Of a stretch of DNA of 64,000 nucleotides, positions 35,501 to 41,229 are shown one piece after another. The position numbers were made by a program, and so were the translations under genes. Each line of letters starts with the position of its first letter. Position 1 is the first letter of the stretch. Under the pieces are notes generated by a model. The model saw only the letters and a list, made by a program, of their open reading frames with translations. It ran no database searches and was not told the origin of the DNA. Source of the DNA: Leptodactylus fallax (taxonomy: Eukaryota; Chordata; Amphibia; Anura; Leptodactylidae). Where the stretch lies: positions 2,200,501-2,264,500 of the forward strand of contig CAMRHE010000068.1 in NCBI GenBank assembly GCA_947044405.1. The letters are read 5' to 3'.

Positions 35501-37611
35501 TTGGAGAGGAAATGTTCTCTGTGAGTTCTCGCCACGTGGGCTTCCCTGTAAACGCCGCGTCTTTCACAACTTCCTCCGCAGGTGGACAGAAAACCCTTCA
35601 CGATTCCTCGTCCTCTTGTGACACCATCAGTGGAAATTACAGGTCGTCAACCTATGACGAAATGGGGAAGACCAGCCGAGTCTCCAGGGGGCGCAATTCT
35701 GAGCATGCACCACTTGTTGAGCAGATCAGGCCTGATGGGAAATATGGGGCCACAATAGGGTGCGGGGTGAAAGCCACCGATAATTATCCTTCCTGCCGCC
35801 CGCCATTTCTGCACAGTCTGATAGTGCTGGCGGTGGGCACAGTTATAGGGCCACAGTTATAGGGTCACAGTTATAGGGCCACAGTTATAGGGTCACAGTT
35901 ATAGGGCCATATCTACCCATCACCAAACCTTATTATGGGCCACACAAAAATGGTGGAGAAGTGGACAAAGTGTCAGCAGAGACCAAAAGAACAAGGGGAG
36001 ACCTCACCCCAATAATCCGATGACCGATCCACTTCCATATACATAGTGAAACCTCTGTGAGAAGAGCGCCCCCTTATCCAGACCAGGTTCTCAGCGCCAC
36101 TACATACTATGTACTCTCGGAGCAGACCACCCCCCAGATCACTCCTCCTCGGGAGTCACTGTATATACTGATGCATATACTGGTGGTGAGTCCCCAAACT
36201 TTTGTAACACTACAATGCCCAGCAATTCCCTGGCGGTGGAGGACCACGGATTAAAGTAAGACAAGTAAGACGACAGCGCCTGGAGCTGAAGCCTGAAGAT
36301 TTTCTCAGATTTTACTTCCTGGAGAGCAGAGATTGTAGGAGGAAATAAAAATCACCTGGCTGGGGGCCTGGTTTAGGACTACAAGTCCCAACATCCGCCT
36401 GGTATAGAGGCTTCTACTACATATACAGGGACAAGCTCCAGGACTGCAACTCCCAACATCCGCCTGGTATAGAGGCTTCTACTACGTATACAAGCTCCAG
36501 GACTACAAGTCCCAACATCCACCTGGTTTGCACTGCAGGAATGTCGTCATTGATTGGTCTACCCGTTCCGCCTGTTTAGAGAATGACCCCCATATAAAGT
36601 ATTGGCGGAGGGGGTGTCCTTATCACCCAGTCCTATTTTTGGGGTAAAAACAATCAACTACGGGGTAAGAAGCCAAAAATCTGAGGAAGGGGCGAGTGAC
36701 CTGTATAGGGAGCAGAAGAAAATAGCACCCCCCAGTTTCCCACTGTTACCATGTTGTCCCCCAGGGGGCACACTGCATTATATATCTATATTAGGCGGAT
36801 ACAGCAATCCCCATTAGGTCCGGTAATAGCTAAAGAATTCATTGTGAAAAGGACAATGGGAGTTGTAGTTACAGAATTAAATGGGACTGAGAATCACGCG
36901 ACCCCCCCCACCAACTTATCTCACATAAGAATGAGGGACTGCAGACCCCCAGACACTGCTTGGATACACTGGCCACAGCTGCAGGGGCGTCACTGTGTAG
37001 CAGAACTCACAATGTAAAGCATTGTACCTATGTAATGAACAGTCGGAGGGAGTCGTAGTCCAACTAAAGTTACTAACAACAGCTTGGAGGTGGACGTTGG
37101 GTGTTATAGTTACGGTGTGTTAGGTAAAGGGACAGACAAGTTGTTGTGCGGTAATGATTGATGATGGGGGTTGTTATACAGTTTGGAGAGGACATTGGGA
37201 GCTGTAGTTGTAAAAGTGGAGTAACAAGTTCTCATAGAGGTGCGGGGGTGAGGATTAACGGTATTATTAGCATGTCAGAGGGGAATGATAGGAGTTGTAG
37301 GCTGCAGTCCAGGGGCAGGGATGAGGATTATCAGGATTCTTATTTATGCCATGATAGGAGTTGTAGTTGAAGCAGCAGGTTCTACAGGTGGATCTATGTA
37401 CAGTATACAGTGTATGTTGGGAGTTGTAGTTGAATGGTGCCAGGTATGACGGCCTGTATACTTGGCGTTGCAGTATAACCCTCAACAGCACATTAACCCT
37501 TTGGTGCCCCTTTACCTTTAGCTGAGACTTGGAGACTTTGCCACTCTTGTCCACGTCCAGGGCGGTGAAGGCGTGCCAGATGGGTTTCAGTAAATCTTCC
37601 TTTAGGGCCAT
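4709..37611 (-). CDS. SWAP70: SWAP70, complete gene (12 coding exons, joined)
   Basis: Switch-associated protein 70: a PH-domain protein that binds phosphoinositides, acts with Rac GTPases and bundles or binds F-actin (family knowledge). Exons: 37611-37516, 28904-28764, 22322-22149, 11608-11381, 10685-10539, 10347-10239, 8584-8403, 7948-7841, 6783-6617, 6020-5822, 5704-5608, 4824-4709. All introns are GT-AG and the phases join into 1,764 nt, that is 587 residues plus TAG; human is 585. Domains: EF-hand-like N-terminus (about 1-75), PH domain (about 212-306, starting at the [13 protein letters not shown] block), long Glu/Lys/Gln-rich coiled coil (about 315-530), and a C-terminal tail with [10 protein letters not shown] typical of the family. 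The start ATG has A at -3 and G at +4. The gene follows WEE1 on the same strand, as in human. Introns are inflated by repeats (intron 3 is about 10.5 kb). Confidence 0.97.
5528..5563. repeat. (TA)n microsatellite in SWAP70 intron 11
   Basis: Uninterrupted AT dinucleotides, about 18 units, 45 bp downstream of the exon 11 donor. Confidence 0.95.
5608..5704 (-). CDS. SWAP70: SWAP70 exon 11
   Basis: Codes residues 518-549 plus one base (97 nt), [16 protein letters not shown] to RLIQP. Acceptor CTGCAG|CAA, donor CCAG|GTGAGC, phase 1. The [16 protein letters not shown] block is nearly identical to human. Intron 10 is only 117 bp. Confidence 0.97.
5822..6020 (-). CDS. SWAP70: SWAP70 exon 10 (coiled coil)
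   Basis: Codes residues 451-517 (199 nt; the first base completes the Arg codon), [14 protein letters not shown] to AALEQYE. Acceptor TTTTAG|GCT, donor GAG|GTAATG. Heptad-rich, with the conserved [12 protein letters not shown] segment. Confidence 0.96.
6617..6783 (-). CDS. SWAP70: SWAP70 exon 9 (coiled coil)
   Basis: Codes residues 396-450 plus two bases (167 nt), [19 protein letters not shown] to ARLLQT. Acceptor TTATAG|ATC, donor CACG|GTAAGG, phase 2. Confidence 0.95.
6784..7840. other. SWAP70 intron 8
   Basis: No exon or RNA gene seen. About 7670-7775 carries a fragment of a palindromic dispersed repeat (AATGTATCAG ... CTCACAGAGGATACATTGTAAC) that recurs near 8785-8870, 30655-30745 and 43895-43990. 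Confidence 0.5.
7841..7948 (-). CDS. SWAP70: SWAP70 exon 8 (coiled coil)
   Basis: Codes residues 360-395 (36 codons), [15 protein letters not shown] to LEREQT. Acceptor TTGCAG|CAA, donor ACG|GTAATG, phase 0. Confidence 0.95.
8403..8584 (-). CDS. SWAP70: SWAP70 exon 7
   Basis: Codes residues 299-359 (182 nt, entering in phase 1). Acceptor CTCCAG|AT, donor ATG|GTGAGA. It holds the end of the PH helix and the start of the coiled coil ([20 protein letters not shown]). The first codon reads Asp, where human has Ala. Confidence 0.95.
9068..9842. repeat. Telomere-like 19-bp minisatellite (interrupted)
   Basis: About 16 tandem copies of CCTAACCC(T/C)AATGTATCAG in SWAP70 intron 6. Each unit carries a CCTAACCCTAA-type vertebrate telomere core plus ATGTATCAG. 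The array resumes for about one unit at 9816-9842, after a 409-bp transposon insertion. Confidence 0.9.
9405..9813. mobile_element. Tc1/mariner remnant of the Sleeping-Beauty type, internally deleted
   Basis: Terminal inverted repeats of about 50 bp starting CAGTTGAAACCAGAAG are flanked by TA on both sides (9403-9404 and 9814-9815). The ends resemble the salmonid Sleeping Beauty/Tdr class (CAGTTGAAG...). Plus-strand sequence about 9540-9607 still reads [18 protein letters not shown] to SKY-stop, the transposase C-terminus of this class; the rest of the transposase is gone. It sits inside the telomere-like minisatellite. Confidence 0.85.
10239..10347 (-). CDS. SWAP70: SWAP70 exon 6 (PH domain, C-terminal half)
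   Basis: Codes residues 263-298 plus one base (109 nt), [12 protein letters not shown] to QEWIQ. Acceptor TTTCAG|TCG, donor CAAG|GTGAGG, phase 1. It includes the [11 protein letters not shown] nuclear-localisation-like basic stretch and the conserved PH-domain helix Trp. Confidence 0.96.
10539..10685 (-). CDS. SWAP70: SWAP70 exon 5 (PH domain, N-terminal half)
   Basis: Codes residues 214-262 (49 codons), [17 protein letters not shown] to NCCVE. Acceptor CCATAG|GGT, donor GAG|GTAACA, phase 0. This is the basic first beta-hairpin of the PH domain, where phosphoinositide head groups bind in the family. Confidence 0.97.
11381..11608 (-). CDS. SWAP70: SWAP70 exon 4
   Basis: Codes residues 138-213 (76 codons), [16 protein letters not shown] to LDVLKQ. 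Acceptor TTTGCAG|ATT, donor CAG|GTGAGA, phase 0. It leads into the PH domain and contains the conserved [17 protein letters not shown] block. Confidence 0.97.
11690..11925 (+). repeat. 97-bp frog satellite, about 2.4 copies
   Basis: The unit starts ACTCCAGAGCTGCACTCAC and runs through CTGCTGGTGCAGTCACTG and TTATCCTGTACTGATCC. In SWAP70 intron 3, just upstream of exon 4 on the plus strand. Same family as 26945-27016, 28985-29200 and 44865-46430. Confidence 0.85.
11930..13100. other. SWAP70 intron 3 segment with dispersed CCAGCTTTCCCA repeats
   Basis: No gene seen. Several fragments contain the motif (A)CCCA(G/A)CTTTCCCA followed by a GGCAAATCTG block (near 12530, 12630 and 12775); the same family occurs near 8225-8325, 11215, 26570 and as an inverted pair at 35270-35430. 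Confidence 0.45.
13105..13477. repeat. 22-bp minisatellite (GCCGGGGAGGAGCTACTAAACT)
   Basis: About 17 tandem copies of the 22-bp GCCGGGGAGGAGCTACYAAA unit. The first units carry ATGAACT and later ones CTACCAAACT, so homogenisation runs left to right. A diverged outlier of three units lies at 13610-13672. Confidence 0.93.
13680..14735. other. SWAP70 intron 3, unassigned
   Basis: No gene, RNA or clear repeat recognised. Confidence 0.4.
14740..16255. repeat. 45/42-bp minisatellite with ~397-bp higher-order repeat
   Basis: About 34 units around GGAGATACCCAGGTTATACC. The long form (45 bp) has CTGTACATATATAATTATA and the short form (42 bp) CCGTAAGATAATTATA. A rare ATGGTCCATATCACTATA unit recurs at about 15751, 16148 and 16239; the first two are 397 bp apart and preceded by the same order of unit types, so a block was duplicated. 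Both periods are multiples of three, which leaves long spurious frames on both strands. Confidence 0.93.
16260..17195. other. SWAP70 intron 3, unassigned
   Basis: T-rich then mixed sequence; no exon or element boundary recognised. Confidence 0.35.
17200..18060. repeat. Degenerate ~140-148-bp tandem repeat
   Basis: About six units carrying AGAGGGCGGAGTCCAGACTACC and ATGCAGCTAAGGTGGAGTCATTG-like segments. Key phrases recur near 17250, 17353, 17495, 17639, 17787 and 17924. A diverged single copy of the same family lies at about 38525-38680. Confidence 0.8.
18065..19075. other. SWAP70 intron 3, unassigned
   Basis: AT-rich intronic sequence with a GAACGCAGCTCTAGATGTGACTAG-like fragment near 18115 (same family as the 24-26 kb array). 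No gene seen. Confidence 0.4.
19080..22077 (+). mobile_element. Decayed non-LTR retrotransposon (L2/CR1-type LINE), endonuclease region deleted
   Basis: Plus strand, antisense to SWAP70. The 5' part includes [21 protein letters not shown] (19458-19530), the usual start of the AP-endonuclease domain, after which nearly all of that domain is missing. The reverse transcriptase follows from about 19684 in several frames: a stop at 20287-20289, motif A reads [12 protein letters not shown] with Asn (20656-20658) in place of the catalytic Asp, [10 protein letters not shown] is at 20824-20853, and YADDTQIY lies in a shifted frame from 20924. The 3' end has a TTGTAAGCCCTTGCGGGCAG segment and four ~28-bp copies of TACAGCACCATGGAATTA, then a TAA-rich tail. 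Confidence 0.9.
19684..21683 (+). pseudogene. LINE reverse transcriptase, broken
   Basis: Recognisable order of RT features in at least three frames: a linker ([14 protein letters not shown]), thumb-proximal [40 protein letters not shown], motif A (mutated), GVPQGS, YADD, then [12 protein letters not shown] and the C-terminal [14 protein letters not shown] block. Premature stops and frameshifts make it non-functional. L2/Rex/CR1 assignment is by these blocks only. Confidence 0.88.
22149..22322 (-). CDS. SWAP70: SWAP70 exon 3
   Basis: Codes residues 80-137 (58 codons), [15 protein letters not shown] to TIVPEE. Acceptor TTATTAG|GTA, donor GAG|GTAAGT, phase 0. A decayed antisense LINE ends about 70 bp past the donor. 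Confidence 0.97.
22323..22955. other. SWAP70 intron 2, unassigned
   Basis: Contains a dispersed frog-repeat start (AAGGGCCCATTCACATGGTG near 22567). No gene seen. Confidence 0.35.
22960..23232. repeat. Degenerate ~30-37-bp tandem repeat
   Basis: Repeated CCCCCTTTATGGCCCCCACA / CAGTATAATG variants, about seven units, C-rich on the plus strand. Confidence 0.75.
23240..24145. other. SWAP70 intron 2, unassigned
   Basis: No exon or element end recognised; mixed composition. Confidence 0.35.
24150..26230. repeat. Degenerate ~300-450-bp tandem repeat (GCAGCTCTGGATGTGACTAG family)
   Basis: At least six copies of a unit with CACATCCAAAGCT, then ATGCATT(A/G)TGGGAGC, then GCAGCTCTGGATGTGACTAG (near 24334, 24510, 24825, 25128, 25425, 25718 and 26030). 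In SWAP70 intron 2. Interrupted by a LINE tail at 24667-24760. Confidence 0.8.
24667..24760 (+). mobile_element. 5'-truncated LINE tail with 6-bp target duplication
   Basis: Sequence GATTGTGAGCCCTGTATGGG to GGTTGGCGCTATATAAG and an AAATAAAT tail is the common frog L2/CR1-type 3' end. It is flanked by AAAGCT at 24661-24666 and 24761-24766, and the surrounding repeat unit continues on both sides. Confidence 0.75.
26235..27690. other. SWAP70 intron 2, mixed
   Basis: Contains one partial 97-bp satellite copy (about 26945-27016) and a GGGAAAGCTGGGTG dispersed fragment (about 26568). No gene seen. Confidence 0.45.
27740..28370. repeat. Polypyrimidine minisatellite (CTGCTCAGCC / CCTTGTCTC)
   Basis: About 630 bp of C/T-rich repeats built from CCCCTGCTCAGCC(C/T)CCTTGTCTC-like units of about 20-25 bp. 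The SWAP70 transcript would be purine-rich here. It begins about 400 bp beyond the exon 2 donor. Open frames across it are a composition effect. Confidence 0.85.
28764..28904 (-). CDS. SWAP70: SWAP70 exon 2
   Basis: Codes residues 33-79 (47 codons), VLSHNLC to FILDK. The acceptor is CCTCAG|GTT and the donor AAG|GTGAGC, both phase 0. It contains the family-specific block [17 protein letters not shown], almost identical to human. Confidence 0.97.
28985..29200 (+). repeat. 97-bp frog satellite, about 2 copies
   Basis: Partial copies of ACTCCAGAGCTGCACTCAC ... TGCAGTCACTGTGTACAT in SWAP70 intron 1, 80 bp upstream of exon 2. Confidence 0.85.
29205..30075. other. SWAP70 intron 1, unassigned
   Basis: No exon or recognisable element. 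Confidence 0.35.
30080..30505. repeat. 66-bp minisatellite
   Basis: Six and a half tandem copies at 66-bp spacing of ACATGGCTGATAACAGATAG ... CCCTGTCCTACAGTCGGCC. The period is divisible by three, so it is open on both strands. Units differ by only one to three bases, so it is young. Confidence 0.93.
30655..30745. repeat. Palindromic dispersed repeat fragment
   Basis: TGCTACAATGTATCAG ... GAGCTCACAGAGCATT ... CTGGATACAATTGTAACAAA: imperfect inverted ends. Related copies near 8785-8870 and 43895-43990. Confidence 0.5.
30750..32240. other. SWAP70 intron 1, mixed
   Basis: No exon seen. About 31343-31600 resembles a common anuran dispersed repeat (GGCTAGGGCTACACGGTGAC...). A T-rich run lies at 32167-32187. 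Confidence 0.4.
32263..32600 (-). mobile_element. TTAA-type MITE, reverse copy plus second terminal fragment
   Basis: Begins TTAAGGCCGGGGCCCCACAT and continues with GCGTAAACGCCACGG, matching the reverse complement of the right end of the element at 61351-61685. A second terminus of the same family (GGCTAAGGCCCCACGTTGTG) starts at about 32565. Confidence 0.55.
33050..33420. repeat. ~79-bp tandem repeat
   Basis: About four units of AGTACCGTCATATAGTGCTT ... CTGTCTACAGAGCCTATATA ... GTACTGTACATTACAGTG, with the last unit diverged. Confidence 0.8.
33905..34885. repeat. 51-bp G-rich minisatellite in SWAP70 intron 1
   Basis: About 19 units of GAGGTGGGAGGGAGCTTTAC / TAGACCCACCCAAGAGGGGG / CGCACACTGTG at 51-bp spacing. 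Variants (AACTTC, ACCTTT, AGCTTT; TGCAC, CACAC) occur in repeating order, suggesting block duplication. 51 is 17 codons, so open frames of up to 341 codons appear on both strands; no start context or splice evidence supports a protein. Confidence 0.95.
34890..36355. other. SWAP70 intron 1, mixed
   Basis: An inverted pair of the CACCCAGCTTT/AAAGCTGGGTG repeat lies at about 35270-35430 and a short 14-bp tandem (ATAGGGCCACAGTT) at 35845-35910. No exon seen. Confidence 0.45.
36360..36530. repeat. ~70-bp direct repeat, 2.5 copies
   Basis: ACTACAAGTCCCAACATCCG followed by CCTGGTATAGAGGCTTCTAC, repeated three times at about 36377, 36443 and 36506. Each unit contains an ACTACAAGTCCCA motif akin to the cluster at 36840-37475. 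Confidence 0.8.
36840..37475 (-). promoter_or_regulatory. Cluster of ACTACAACTCCCA (ZNF143/Staf-like) motifs in SWAP70 intron 1
   Basis: Immediately downstream of SWAP70 exon 1, the plus-strand motif GGGAGTTGTAGTT and close variants recur about nine times (near 36858, 37047, 37098, 37170, 37198, 37290, 37349, 37418 and 37462). Read on the gene strand this is ACTACAACTCCCA, the core of the ZNF143/Staf recognition sequence. It may be a decayed low-copy repeat rather than selected sites. Confidence 0.4.
37516..37611 (-). CDS. SWAP70: SWAP70 exon 1 (start codon)
   Basis: Codes residues 1-32, beginning [15 protein letters not shown] and ending SKSQLK. The ATG is at 37611-37609 in a good Kozak context. 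The donor AAG|GTAAAG gives phase 0. This is the first half of the EF-hand-like N-terminal region, with the DVDKSGKVS calcium-loop-like segment. Confidence 0.97.
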
Positions 37612-37920
37612 TGTGGCCCCTTTAAGAGCGAAGAAACAAACAAACAGAGAACAAAAGGCACAAAGTTCCTGCTCCCAGCGTGCCCAGAACCTAGTGCAGC
37701 CCCGGGCTACAGGCGACTGTCAGGTTGTTCTCCTCCCTGTCATGTGATCTCCTTCCTACTGAGGCCAATCACAGCCGCCTCCTACTTCCCCATAATCTGA
37801 CTGTAGCCCAAACACCCCTGCTCTACTACTCAGATTGTAAGCTCTGGGGCCCAGGAACATACCGGACATGTCTGTATATCTGTATCCAAGCAATGGTCAT
37901 CACCTCTTCAGGCTGTAAAC
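37612..37920 (-). promoter_or_regulatory. SWAP70: SWAP70 5' UTR and proximal promoter
   Basis: Upstream of the SWAP70 ATG. A reverse-oriented CCAAT box lies at 37765-37769, about 155 bp upstream of the ATG, with an E-box-like CATGTG nearby (about 37741). GC content is moderate and there is no clear CpG island. The extent is inferred. Confidence 0.45.
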
Positions 37921-37924
37921 ACAT

Positions 37925-38480
37925 AATACACAGCTGCTGCAGAACCTCATAATACACACCTCAGCTGCTGCAGAACATCATAATGCACACCTCAGCTGCT
38001 GCAGAACAGCATAATACACACCTCAGCTACTGCAGAACCTCATAATACACACCTCAGCTGCTGCAGAACCTCATAATACACACCTCAGCTACTGCAGAAC
38101 CTCATAATACACACCTCAGCTGCTGCAGAACATCATAATACACACCTCAGCTGCTGCAGAACCTCATAATACACACCTCAGCTACTGCAGAACCTCATAA
38201 TACACACCTCAGCTGCTGCAGGACCTCATAATACACACCTCAGCTACTGCAGAGACCTCATAATACACACCTCAGCTGCTGCAGAACATCATAATACACA
38301 CCTCAGCTGCTGCAGAACCTCATAATACACACCTCAGCTGCTGCAGGATATCATAATACACACCTCAGCTACTGCAGAGACCTCATAATACACACCTCAG
38401 CTGCTGCAGGACCTCATAATGCACCCCTCAGGTGCTGCAGAACCTCATAATACACACCTCAGCTGCTGCAGAACCTCATG
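37925..38480. repeat. 31-bp minisatellite rich in CAGCTGCTGCAG, upstream of SWAP70
   Basis: About 18 units of CACCTCAGCTGCTGCAGAAC + CTCATAATACA. Each unit carries the E-box CAGCTG (mutated to CAGCTAC in some) and the palindrome CTGCAG. It begins about 310 bp upstream of the SWAP70 ATG. Confidence 0.93.
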
Positions 38481-39179
38481 ATACATGCAGTCTTCCATGA
38501 GGATATAAATGTGTCGTCCTCTGGATCAAGCAGAGCTTCAGTGTAAAGCATGGAGATTGGACACAGCAGCGCTCTATGGCTCTAAAAAGGACATATAAAG
38601 GATTTCTGTTGACCTCAGACTCCAATAGACAGTGCAGCTGAGCTGGAGTCACTGACCATGGAGGTGATGAAGACACAATGTACAGTATATAGTGATGTGT
38701 GACATCTGGGGACATCCCAAAAAACTGGCACAGAAATCACACACCTCTGGTGCGACCCAGTCCGGCTCCACTTATTGAGATGGCCGCACTAAAATGTTTC
38801 CTGATTGACCACTGGACCCCAGACCTGATGTGGACCCGGCTCGGCTCATTTTCGGGGCCCAGATTGTAGGTTTCCGGCATTTTCCATTTTATGTTTTTAT
38901 TTATTTCTGTATAATTTTCTTTTGGGGGAATTTACAGACTCCTCAGACTCGCCCACTTGTCGCCCACCTGCTGCCACATGTGTGGGGACTACTGCGTTCT
39001 CAGGGGCTCAGCAGGGGTTGCCCACCACCTCACCCCGCCCTGGGCCTGCTATCCGGATTTGGTGCCAGAGAGGGAAGTGAAAGCCGCTCTGTTACCGAAC
39101 ATCTGCAGAAAGCAAATTATACAGAAACCCATGGACCAGTGACTGCGAGAGAGCCAGAAAAAGAGAGCGCGAAGACAGA

Positions 39180-39265
39180 GCGAGAAAGGGAGAGAGAGAA
39201 AGAGAGCGCGCCAAGAGAGAAGGGAGAGAGAGAGAGAGAGAGAAGGGAGAGAGAGAGGGAGAGCG
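39180..39265. repeat. (GA)n-rich simple repeat
   Basis: Purine-only GAGAGA/GAAAGA tract between the two genes. Confidence 0.9.
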
Positions 39266-39399
39266 CCCCCGCCATCAGCCCGACTGCAAGGTGTCACAGC
39301 TGAGGGGTCACACACACACACGACTACTACTATGTACCCAAAGTCCGAGCCATCACATGATGGGGGGTGTAGTACTTTGCTCCTAGAACACTGTATCAC

Positions 39400-40115
39400 A
39401 TGTGCTAAGATACACAGTTTAGCAGACAGTATCGCAGAGTATAGGGTTAGATACAATGTTCAGCAGACAATATTACACATGATGAAATTAGATACACAGC
39501 TCAGCAGACAGTATCACACATGATAGGATTAGATACACAGCTCAGCAGACAGTATCACACATGATAGGATTAGATACGCAGCTCAGCAGACAGTATCACA
39601 CATGATAGGATTAGATACGCAGCTCAGCAGACAGTATCGCACATGATAGGATTAGATACGCAGCTCAGAAGACTGTATCACACATGATAGGATTAGATCC
39701 GCAGCTCAGCAGACTGTATCACACATGACAGGATTAGATACGCAGCTCAGCAGACAGTATTGCACATTTTAGTATTAGATACACAGCTCAGCAGACTGTA
39801 TCACACATGATAGTATTAGGTACACAGCTCTGCAGACAGTATCACACATGATAGGATTAGATACAGCAGTTCAGCAGACAGTATCACACATAGGAGGATT
39901 AGATACAGCACCTCAGCAGACAGTATCACACATGATAGCATTAGATACACAGTTCAGCAGACTGTATCACACATAATAGGATTAGATACACCGTTCAGCA
40001 GACAGTATAGGATTAGATACACAGCTCAGCAGACAGTATCGCACAGTATAGGATTAGATACACAGTTCAGCAGACAGTATCACACATAGGAGGATTAGAT
40101 ACAGGGCTCAGTAGC
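39400..40115. repeat. ~41-bp minisatellite between SWAP70 and WEE1
   Basis: About 17 units of ATAGGATTAGATACACAGCT + CAGCAGACAGTATCACACATG, with small indels in later units. Confidence 0.92.
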
Positions 40116-40639
40116 GCATTGTCCCTGGAGATTCTTATAACAAGTATTTTCTGTGCGGTTTGTATAGACCGGAGACATGGAAGGCTGCGCTATTTTGTAT
40201 AAGTCAGACGAGTCCACGTGTGAGTCCAGGTCATGTGTATCACATACAGCACATTATACCTACTGCATCGTGAGCTCCCTCTGCTGGCTGACACTGGACC
40301 TGCACTGGTTACAAACACTTAAAGGGGTGAACAGGCCAGGGCAAAAGTTTGGAGATTTTGGTTTTCACAGACTTTGCTTCTTCATTGTTTCTAGATCTTT
40401 TAGAGATTTTTCACTAACAGTCGTTTTTCTTATTTTTTTTTTTTGACAAAATAATGGATCTATTCGCTGGTTTTTAAAGTCTGTGTGACCGCGTATGGGG
40501 CCGTCTGTCTCCTGCTCCATACACTGTGCAGGAATTAACTCCTTGGTAGGATCCCCCTTAATATCATATTGATGACCTATGCTATGGACAGGCGTCTTAG
40601 ACGACCCCTTTAAATGGTGTGATCATGTGACTGTGACAG

Positions 40640-41128
40640 CTAAATGGATAAATGGTCAGGACTGGGGTTAGCTTGTGATCTCCTTAGGATAGGTCATCAA
40701 TCGGAGGTCAGCAGAGGGTCTCGGGTGCCGTTTCCGCTTCACAGACCATGTGACATTGATCATATGGCCTGTTCAAGTGAACGTACTGAGCTGCCATACC
40801 AAGAACAGCCACTATACAATGTAAGGCGCTGTGCTTGGTTAGTAGTGATGAGGCTGCAGACAGAGGCGTAACAGGAAGCTCCAGGGCCCAATGCAGGATC
40901 TGGAATGGGGCCCTTACCTATCACTTACAATAGTGGTATATTTTCGGTGGCAGTGGGACCTTTGAGCCCCCTTCAGGGTCCAGGGCCGGTAGCGACCCTA
41001 TAGCTACACCCCTGGCTGCAGCACTTACCCTAAAACCTGTGGTCTGATCGTTAGGGGGTCCCGGGTATCAGATCCCCACGATCCTTAATCAATGATAGGT
41101 CATCCATCTGTAAGTCTGGAAGCCCCCT
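40640..41128. mobile_element. Common anuran dispersed repeat (AGGATAGGTCATCAAT family)
   Basis: Contains AGGATAGGTCATCAATCGGA, GAGCTGCCATACCAAGAACAG and ACTATACAATGTAAGGCGCTG, then after a 154-bp insert resumes with GGGTCCCGGGTATCAGATCC and AATGATAGGTCATCCATCTG. The same family occurs at about 47030-47405 and 63920-64000. Confidence 0.6.
40861..41014. mobile_element. 154-bp hAT-type MITE with 8-bp target duplication
   Basis: Starts CAGAGGCGTAAC and ends TAGCTACACCCCTG (inverted CAGGGGTGTAGCTA). Flanked by GCTGCAGA (40853-40860) and GCTGCAGC (41015-41022), seven of eight bases alike. Terminal repeat is the same type as the elements at 1195-2154 and 2410-2955. Confidence 0.65.
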
Positions 41129-41229
41129 TTAGGCTAAGGCCCCACATAGCAGGCCGCAGCGAAAAAGTGGTGCGGTGATGCATTTCCAACGCGGTTTTTC
41201 CTGCAGCGCTTTTTCACTGCGGCCCACTA

